Notes under the pieces: model-generated
Seen by the model: the letters and a program-made list of their open reading frames with translations, nothing else
Told to the model about the DNA's origin: nothing
The model's database searches: none
Origin: Symsagittifera roscoffensis
Lineage: Eukaryota; Xenacoelomorpha; Acoela; Convolutidae
Reading direction: 5' to 3'
Assembly (NCBI RefSeq): GCF_963678635.1
Contig: NC_087062.1
Coordinates: 29,412,833-29,476,832 of the forward strand
Length of the DNA: 64,000 nt
Part shown: positions 56,711-64,000 of the stretch, piece after piece
How the letters are laid out: the number at the start of each line of letters is the position of its first letter
Numbering within the stretch: the stretch's first letter is position 1
Program-made: the position numbers and the translations under genes

Positions 56711-58852
56711 TTTGCAGGGTGATCACGAGGTATCACTTAAAACCTACCAATCACGAAGCTTATTTTTCCTTCTGGTGATTCAAACAAACCTATACAAAAA
56801 TCAAAACGCGTAGAAAATTGTCAGTGAGCTATCTTCAAACATGAGTAGCTTTACCATATCTACAAGTGAATTAAAATGGGCAAGCGAGTGGTCATTTTTC
56901 TCAGTACTGGTAAAACCTTGCAAACGTTTTGCTTTGAAATCCTCAGCTAAGGAAACGTCTTTGCCCGGGTGTTGGATTTTTTCAGTTCACAGCAAGCAAA
57001 ATTTGATATTTCCAATTGCGCATAACAAGGCAATGTGTCCGCGACCCGCGCCAATGAAGAAAACCTCAGTTTCAAATATGAGCCAAATGACCAAAAACAT
57101 TTTCTTTGGCAAAATATTCAAAATTATTTCATACAGGAAAAAGGTTCAGAAAAAAAAGTATTGACCAACTTGACATTGTTCAAAACCCGGCCGTGTCGGA
57201 AATTTTATTGAAAACATTAAATGCATTTGTTTTTCTCGATCAATGGTTTAGTGTGTTCTGGTCTGTTTCAGCCTCCGATTTTACAAAAAAAAAACAATTT
57301 GAGCGTATTAGTTGAAAAATCCAAAAATATTAGACATAGAATTAATTAAAAAAATTCTAATTGAGTGAAGCGGTCGCTCCACAGGTGTGAAATTGCACTA
57401 CTAGCCTTTTGTTTACCCGGGTGAAAGATATTGTACAGATATCATGCCAATTGTTACAAGGGATAAAGAATGTGTGTTTGCTTTTCTTGGTAAGTTTAAC
57501 TTAAAGCCTGTCAAAAACAAGGCCAAACTTTTGCGATTTCCAAGCTTTCAAAGTTTTAACATAGAAGCTTTCAAGTTTTTCACAAAAAACTTTTTCTGTT
57601 TCAATCATTTTTGCAAGAAATTTTAAAATTTGACTCATACTTTGGATCTTCGAATGTAGTTTAACTATTTGTTTCATGGTGGTTAACCTATTTGATTCCC
57701 CATCCGCGAAGTTTTTCAGTTCTTCTGCTTTAAAACTAAACACAAAAACATGCAGCTTGAAAAGGTTTTGATTGAAACCAATTGGCTAGATTCAGCCAAG
57801 TTTAAGATGATTCAGCACAAATTAACTTTTAGAGAATTTAAGTAGATTCAAAGATGAACCTGATTGGCAAAAAAATAACGCTCATGAGGAATTTGTCAAA
57901 TTTATTTCAAATAAGCAGCAGGTTTTTGCTTGGTCTGAAAAAATCAGAAGTAGGTCCAGGAAAAAAAATCGACCACCTTCACTTCTGCTGAAAAAATGGC
58001 CGAGTAAGAAATCGGATTCAAATGAAGTGACCTCAATTGTAAAAAATTTTTAAGTATGCTCTCTGTTTTGTTCTGTTTTATGCATTTACTTCACAAAATC
58101 CGGCAAATTGAGTGAGTTAGATTAAGATATCAAAAAGTTCTACGCTTAGAAAGATCAGAAAGAATTCTAGGTACGATTTCTTCGCAACTGTAAAACTGTA
58201 TAAAAATTGTATTTTCGTCCGGTTATCAAATAGTACACAGATATCATGCCAATTATTACAAGAGATAACTGAAGTGTCTATCCTAACGACAACATTTCAC
58301 AAAAATGTTTTTTAAATAAGGAGGAACAAAATCTCTCATTGGTTGAGCTGACGCGAAATCATTAAGCAGATGAGATAAAAAAAAACTTGGTTTTTTAAGT
58401 TATCTCTATGAAAAATGGTTTCCAATTTTTTCAATTCTCCCTTAAGAACAAAAAATTACGAAGATTTGTCAACATTTAGGCTCCTAATTGATTAAATAAT
58501 TTGGAACGTTCATAATTTACGTTTGTTACGATGTTTCGCAAAATTTTTTCATAAATAAAAATATAGAAAGCCTAGTAATTGAAGACGGGTTAAAAATTAT
58601 TCTAGAAGACGGATGAATTAGCAGACGGTGCTACTACTCAGCGTTTGCGGAAGCTCAGCGCTACGATACATGTCAATCGCTATTATCCTTGGAGCTTCTT
58701 AACTCTGAAACGATCAGAAATGTGTCCAAGAAAACAACATTGACCATCCTGACGTCTGTTCAAAATGTGGCCAAGTCAGAATCGCCTTGAAAAAAATGAC
58801 CTCAGACATATTAACTAATCAGGTTTATTCAGTGTGTGTTGTTTGCCTACAT

Positions 58853-59011
58853 TTGCCAACAGCGCAAAATTTTTGCCAAAGTAGTGTCTTTTTAGTTTTC
58901 TTGGAGTGCATGGAAAAATTGAACTTCATGAACCAAAAAAATGTCGAGACGACAAAAATTTAAAATTTTCTGAAAATCCGCCTCCATCCTGGAGGAAGTC
59001 CTTCTGCCGCT
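58853..59011 (-). mobile_element. hAT-family fragment captured in the array, unit 2
   Basis: Same fragment and same position as in unit 1, with a few substitutions, so it was amplified with the array. At the equivalent place after the third unit (61150-61200) the sequence continues without it. Confidence 0.7.
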
Positions 59012-59142
59012 GTTTGCAGGGTGATCACAAGGTATCACTTAAAACCTACCAATCACGAAACTTATTTTTCCTTCTGGTGATTCAGACGAATCTATACAAA
59101 AATCAAAACGCGTAGAAAATTGTCAATGAGCTATCTTCAAAC

Positions 59143-59616
59143 ATGAGTAGCTTTACCATATCTACAAGTGAATTAAAATGGGCAAGCGAGTGGTCATTTT
59201 TCTCAGTACTGGTAAAACATTGCAAACGTTTTGCTTTGAAATCCTCAGCTAAGGAAACGTCTTTGCCCGGGTGTTGGATTTTTTCAGTTCACAGCAAGCA
59301 AAATTTGATATTTCCAATTGCGCATACCAAGGCAATGTGTCCGCGACCAGCGCGAATGAAGAAAAACTCAGTTTCAAATATGAGCCAAATGACCAAAGAC
59401 ATATTCTTTGGCAAAATTTTCAAAATTATTTCATACAGGAAAAAGGTTCAGAAAAAAAGTATTGACCAACTTGACATTGTTCAAAACCCGGCCGTGTCGG
59501 AAATTGTGTTGAAAACATTGAATGCATTTGTTTTTATCGATCAATGGTTTACTGTGTTCTGGTCTGTTTCAGCCTCCGATTTTACAAAAAAAAAACAATT
59601 TGAGCGTATTAGTTGA
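59143..59616 (+). CDS. 157-codon open frame within the 2.3 kb repeat, doubtful
   Basis: The frame starts MSSFTISTSELKWASEW and ends DFTKKKQFERIS. The preceding unit has the same frame (56841) but an extra A in a poly-A run near 57154 breaks it after 107 codons. The first unit retains only the 3' part (54761-55048). Differences noticed between units are mostly amino-acid changing (for example P/H, N/T), which argues against selection on a protein. No domain, signal peptide or membrane segment is clear. It could be the relic of a mobile-element ORF carried by the repeat. Confidence 0.15.
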   Translation: MSSFTISTSELKWASEWSFFSVLVKHCKRFALKSSAKETSLPGCWIFSVHSKQNLIFPIAHTKAMCPRPARMKKNSVSNMSQMTKDIFFGKIFKIISYRKKVQKKSIDQLDIVQNPAVSEIVLKTLNAFVFIDQWFTVFWSVSASDFTKKKQFERIS

Positions 59617-61919
59617 AAAACCCAAAAATATTAGACATATAATTAATTTAAAAAATTCTAATTGAGTGAAGCGGTCGCTCCACAGGTGTGAAATTGCACT
59701 ACTAGCCTTTTTCCTACCCGGGTAAAAGATATTGTACAGATATCATGCCAATTGTTACAAGGGATAAAGAATGTGTGTTTCTTTTCTGATTTTTTGTTTT
59801 GCTTTTCTTGGTAAGTTTAACTTAAAGCCTGTCAAAAACAAGGCCAAACTTTTGCGATTTCCAAACTTTCAAAGTTTTAACATAGAAACTTTCAAGTTTT
59901 TCATAAAAAACTTTTTCTGTTTCAAACTTTTTTGCAAGAAATTTCAAAATTTGACTCATACTTTGGATCTTCGAATGTAGTTTAACTATTTGTTTCATGG
60001 TGGTTAACCTATTTGATTCCCCACCCGAGAAATTTTTCAGTTCTTCTGCTTTAAAACTAAACACAAAAACATGCAGCTTGAAAACGTTTCGATTGAAACC
60101 AATTGGCTAGATTCAGTCAAGTTTAAGATGATTCAGCACAAATTAACATTTAGAGATTTTAAGTAGATTCAAAGATGAACCTGATTGGCAAAAAAATAAC
60201 GCTTATGAGGAATTTGTCAAATTTATTTCAAATAAGCAGAAGGTTTTTGCTTGGTCTGAAAAAATCAGAAGTAGGTCCAGGAAAAAAAATCGACCACCTT
60301 CACTTCTGCTGAAAAAATGGCCGAGTAGGAAATCGGATTCAAATGAAGTGACCTCAATTGTAAAAATTTTTTAAGTTTGCTCTCTGTTTTGTTCTGTTTT
60401 ATGCATTTACTTCACAAAATCAGGCAAATTGAGTGAGTTAGATAAAGATATCAAAAAGTTCTAGGCATAGAAAGATCGGAGAGAATTCTAGGTACGATTT
60501 CTTCGCAACTGTAAAATTGTACTAAAATTGTTTTTATGTCCGGTTATCAAATAGTGCACAGATATCATGCCAAATAAAACAAGGGATAGCTGACGTGTAA
60601 AACAGGGGATACGCTGTTACAAAAAATGCTTTTTTAAAAAGGAGGAACAAAAACTCGCAATGGTTGAGCTTCCGCGAAATCATTAAGCAGATGAGGTAAA
60701 AAAAAATTTGGTTTCTTAAATTGCCTTTTTGAAAAATGGTTTTGAATTTTAAATTCTCCTAAAGAACAAAAAAAATTTGAAATTTTTGTCCACATTTAGG
60801 CTTCTAGTTGATTAAATGAATTGGAACGTTGATAATTTATGTTTGCTACGATGTTTCGAAAAAGTTTTCCATAAATAAAAATATAGAAAGCCTTGTATTG
60901 TAATTGAAGACAGATTAAATTTTTTCTACAGGACGGACGAATTAGCAGCCGATGCTACTACTCCGCATTCGCGGAAGCTCAGCGCTACGATACGTGTCAA
61001 TCGGAGTTATCCTCGGAGCTTCCAAATTCTGAAACGATCAGAAATGTGTCCAAGAAAACAACATTGACCATCCTGACATCTGCTCAAAAATTGGTCAAGT
61101 CGGAATCGCCTCGAAAAAAGTGACCGCAGTTATATTAATTAATCAGGTTTACTCAGTGTGTGTGTGTTGTTCTGATTTCTGCATTGTTGACACAAAATCA
61201 CATAAGGTGGGCAGATTTGGTGAAAATACCCAAAAACGCTACATGCAGATTTGTCAGAAAAATGTGTGTTAAATTGTAATACAAACGTTTTTTGTCCACC
61301 CGCGTGTAAAATAGTTACAGATATCAGGCCAATTGTAGCAAGAGATAACTGAAAAGCTTATTGTAGTGACCACCTATTGCACAAACGCTTTCTAAACAAG
61401 GAGTGTCTCGCGCAAAAATTTTTTCTCGCTGTTTATGCTATCGCGAAAATTTTCAGATTGGCAAAAAGAACTCATTTCGTTGAAATAAGTTCTGTAAAAG
61501 TCAGCAAAAAATTTGTTCAAAAAAACCCTATTATTTCGAAATTGTTCAAAACATCTATGCGTGCTATTTTTGTGGGTAATCTGCATGTGCTGCTTTTTTG
61601 GTTTTCATTTTTTTGATATTACAGACGCGATGTTTTTTACTTCAACTACATATTGTCAGATTTTACTCCTTGATTGTTTTTCTTGCGAATAAAATCATGC
61701 GCTGAAACAAAAATCGGTTAAAGTCAAATTGCGAAAAATCAATTTGTTAAATTCTGTACAAAAACTTAGAAAAAAATTTCTCCAAAAAACTTCTATAAAA
61801 AAGACTTTGTCAGAACAGACGAGGATACTACTCCGCATCTGTTGAATTTTAGCGCTGAGATGCTTCTCAATTCGCTAATGTTTCAGTTTGTGGATCTTGA
61901 GTCCCGTTCAAATAGCCTT

Positions 61920-63038
61920 CCCGCACCCGAGTTCCATGGATAATAATCAATTATATTGAGTTTTCGCGGTCTGTCTCAATAAATTTCGATAATAATCGAT
62001 CATAATCGATTAAAAATAGATTAAAACCCATTAATTTTTTATATCAATATAATCCATTATAATTGATAATAATCGATTATAATCCATTGAAAATGGATTA
62101 TAGTTCGTATATTTTCTTATGCCAATATAATCGCTTATAATTGGTTTTAATCAAATATAATGGATTTTTTCGAAAGATTAGTCATGAAATTTACAAGTTT
62201 TTTCAAAGTTATCGCTTTTCCCGTTTAGGGCAGTTGCTTTATTTTCCTTTTCAATTTTTATAATTTTTGTTTTATATACCCCGTTTACCCCTCCCTGTTT
62301 ATACCCCCCCCCGTTTTCCTCCCTGTCTACAACCCCCCGTTCCACCCCCCCCCCCCCCCCGTTTTCCTCCCTGTTTACACCCCCCTTTTACCCGCACAGC
62401 TTACCCCTCCTCAAACTAACCCCCCCCCCCCTCTTAGTTTTACCGCCACCCCCCCCCCCCCCCCCCCCCCCCGGTTTACTGAACATGGGGGGTGTAAGAA
62501 ATGTGGGCGGGAGGGTAGCCTGAACAACTGAGTATACTCCCTCCAACGTACCCGTTGAAAATGGTAAGCAAACTGGGGGGACTGTAAATTGGGGGGAGGT
62601 TGGGGATAAACTTTAGCAAACATGGGGGTGGGCGCAGGGATAAACGTAGGGGAGTGGGGGAGGGGGTTTGAGCAAATGCGTATAGGGGCAAAGTGGGGAG
62701 GGAGTTAATTCGATTAGGTTTAGATTTAGAGTAGGCCGTGAGTAACGCAGAAATGTTTCAAATGATTTCGCTAAAAAGTGTGTAGATTATTATCCGTCAT
62801 AATCAATTATAAAGGATTTTAAATGGATTATAATATAATATAACGGATTTTAAATGGATTATAATCCATTATATTGGATTTTAACGGAATTGTGTGTTTA
62901 CGAAAATAATCGATTATAATGACAATATAATCGATTTCGTGGTCTAAATTTGCATCAATAATGGATTATAATGACAGCATTTGAGACAACATTTTTCCAA
63001 TATAATCGATTATTATCCATGGAGCTCCGGTGCGGGTT
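61920..63038. mobile_element. Palindromic foldback element with poly-C/poly-G inner arms
   Basis: The left end CCCGCACCCGAGTTCCATGG then ATAATAATCAATTATATT is matched by the reverse complement of the right end (CCCGCACCGGAGCTCCATGG then ATAATAATCGATTATATT), so inverted termini of about 38 bp are visible. Outer arms (to ~62170 and from ~62785) are built from AATCGATTATAATCCATT-type words. Inner arms are CCCCGTTTACCC-type on the left (62280-62470) and the complementary GGGG-rich, GGGATAAAC-type on the right (62480-62700), including C-runs of 18 and more. The turn is near 62475. No coding sequence. Exact ends may vary by a base; no target duplication is obvious. Confidence 0.78.
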
Positions 63039-63712
63039 TGCCTCGCGCATAGCATTTCTTTTTCATCCTGAAAACTCAAAAACGCAGAAAAGCCGCACTT
63101 AGTCAAGTAAACAGTAAATATTTAGGTGGCATCACTAGATTTTTTCGTATCCCTGCTAATTGGTGTTCAGTTTCCGAGCATTACAGATTTGTCCGATCCA
63201 ACAGAACAGTATTTCAATATAGGAAGCCCTAGAGCTGAGTAAAACGCACATTTGTAGAACTTGAGAGTCGTTCGGAAGAACCACCATGATAAGATGCAAC
63301 GGATAGCTTACACTTCCACATTGTGACATTCTTAACTATCCGGCTTGATCGCTTGCTGATTTTCGTCGTCGACTCGTTGCAATCTACTAGTTCATTCTTT
63401 AGGCCCACGAGCTGGTACCGTTATTTTCTGAAATGATGGACGAGTTTTTCGGAATTTGATTGAAATTGAACCTGTGAAAGCTATCATGACTATGTGTAGA
63501 AACTTGGGAATGGAAACAAACCTTGTTTGATTCGTGGCAGTTTGATCAATAGTGATATTTCATTTGCTAATGAGATAAGAAATTTTGATTGCACAATGAT
63601 TAAGCCCTTGAAATTTTCAGTAAACAAAATCCATACACAATTTAAATGGCTAGTCAGAAAATTTTTGAATGTTAGGCTTCTCAGAATAGTAATTTTTACA
63701 AAGCGTTTTTAC
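63039..63712. other. Non-coding stretch
   Basis: Nothing recognised. I could not follow the 2.3 kb array confidently past the foldback element. Confidence 0.4.
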
Positions 63713-64000
63713 AACCTTCCCCCTCAGGGATTCAACCCCCTCACCAAATAAAAAAGTATCCCCTTTGGTAATAATTTCTGACATCCATTTTTGGCCAACC
63801 AACTCTAAAATTTTTCTGAAGGCGCCGTTGGCTCTAGAATATTCTAACTTTGAAGGGGAGCACGCGCCAAAAAAACCCGATTTTTTGGTCAACATTTGCC
63901 TACAGCGCAAAAATTTTTGCCAAAATAGTCTCTTCATAGTTTTCTGGGAGTGCCTGGAAAAATTCAATTTCATGGACCAAAAAAAATGTCGAATCAACTC
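63713..64000 (-). mobile_element. hAT-type MITE, cut by the window end
   Basis: Reverse-oriented landmarks: CCCCCTCAGGGATTCAACCC, AAAAGTATCCCCTTTGG, GAAGGCGCCGTTGGCTC, GAAGGGGAGCACGCGCC and CTACAGCGCAAAAATTTTTG. The C-rich terminus at the left is degraded, and the other end lies beyond 64000. Confidence 0.78.

Larger units (their letters stand above)
54270..61919. repeat. Higher-order tandem array, ~2.3 kb units
   Basis: A conserved box (GTACAGATATCATGCCAATT then GTTACAAGGGATAA) starts at 55121, 57433 and 59734, giving periods of 2,312 and 2,301 bp. A diverged second box occurs inside each unit (55932, 58233, 60554) and a third at 61314. Partial units flank the array: a box-proximal piece at ~54275-54560 and a diverged tail at 61314-61919. 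Each 2.3 kb unit is therefore box1 block (~0.8 kb), box2 block (~0.6 kb), a hAT fragment (~165 bp), then a ~0.7 kb block containing an open frame. Units 1-2 and 2-3 are clearly more alike than the sub-blocks are to each other. Confidence 0.93.

Noticed and set aside
57501-60064. 80-codon minus-strand frame (57501-57743 and 59822-60064) with coiled-coil-like composition
   Set aside because: It recurs because of the 2.3 kb array. Differences noticed between copies nearly all change the amino acid, so it is not constrained as a protein.
62280-62700. Telomere-like repeat
   Set aside because: The C-rich and G-rich arms are irregular CCCCGTTTA-like and GGGATAAAC-like words with long homopolymers, arranged as an internal palindrome and not as a regular telomeric array.

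Overview
This window is AT-rich eukaryotic DNA, most likely from an invertebrate animal. The evidence is long non-coding stretches, decayed Ty3/gypsy retroelements, hAT-type non-autonomous DNA transposons with target-site duplications (TSDs), a MULE-type transposase fragment of an animal-like type, several classes of tandem repeat and no operon-like gene arrangement. I cannot name the species, and I found no host protein gene that I can support. What the sequence records is repeat biology.

Layout. 1-1520 is featureless. 1521-4320 holds three tandem copies of a ~0.94 kb unit. 5650-6003 is an AT-rich terminal-inverted-repeat (TIR) element. A 200-N assembly gap lies at 8094-8293. Immediately after it, 8294-13356 is a decayed plus-strand Ty3/gypsy element in the order gag zinc knuckle, protease, RT, RNase H, integrase, 3' ORF. 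It has an internal patchwork of re-copied segments at 10711-10925. 14408-14797 is a hAT MITE with a perfect 8-bp TSD. 14988-17982 is an almost identical 1,498-bp tandem duplication, followed within about 70 bp by a ~2.9 kb, 22-bp-period minisatellite (18051-20948).

20949-27395 has no recognisable gene apart from a possibly degenerate coding stretch around 24.5-26.4 kb. 27396-30500 is a second gypsy element on the minus strand, cut off inside RT, with a 566-codon open integrase frame. All three TAG codons in its RT/RNase H part fall where the family normally has tryptophan. It abuts the C-terminal end of a MULE-like transposase on the plus strand (30500-30839). 31650-41240 is a mosaic of dispersed-repeat copies, a gag-like remnant at 35.6-36.1 kb and another hAT MITE. 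41.2-53.2 kb is mostly unremarkable non-coding DNA with hAT copies, a short foldback element (47.7 kb) and purine-rich tracts.

54.27-61.92 kb is a higher-order tandem array of ~2.3 kb units that has captured a hAT fragment and amplified it. 61920-63038 is a ~1.1 kb palindromic foldback element, with ATAATCGATTATAATCC-type outer arms and poly-C/poly-G inner arms, lying at the end of that array. The window ends inside another hAT-family copy.

No working pathway can be described. The open frames longer than 100 codons are retroelement pol, repeat-array shadows, or low-complexity artefacts. Identifications rest on motif recognition by eye, with no alignments or searches run.
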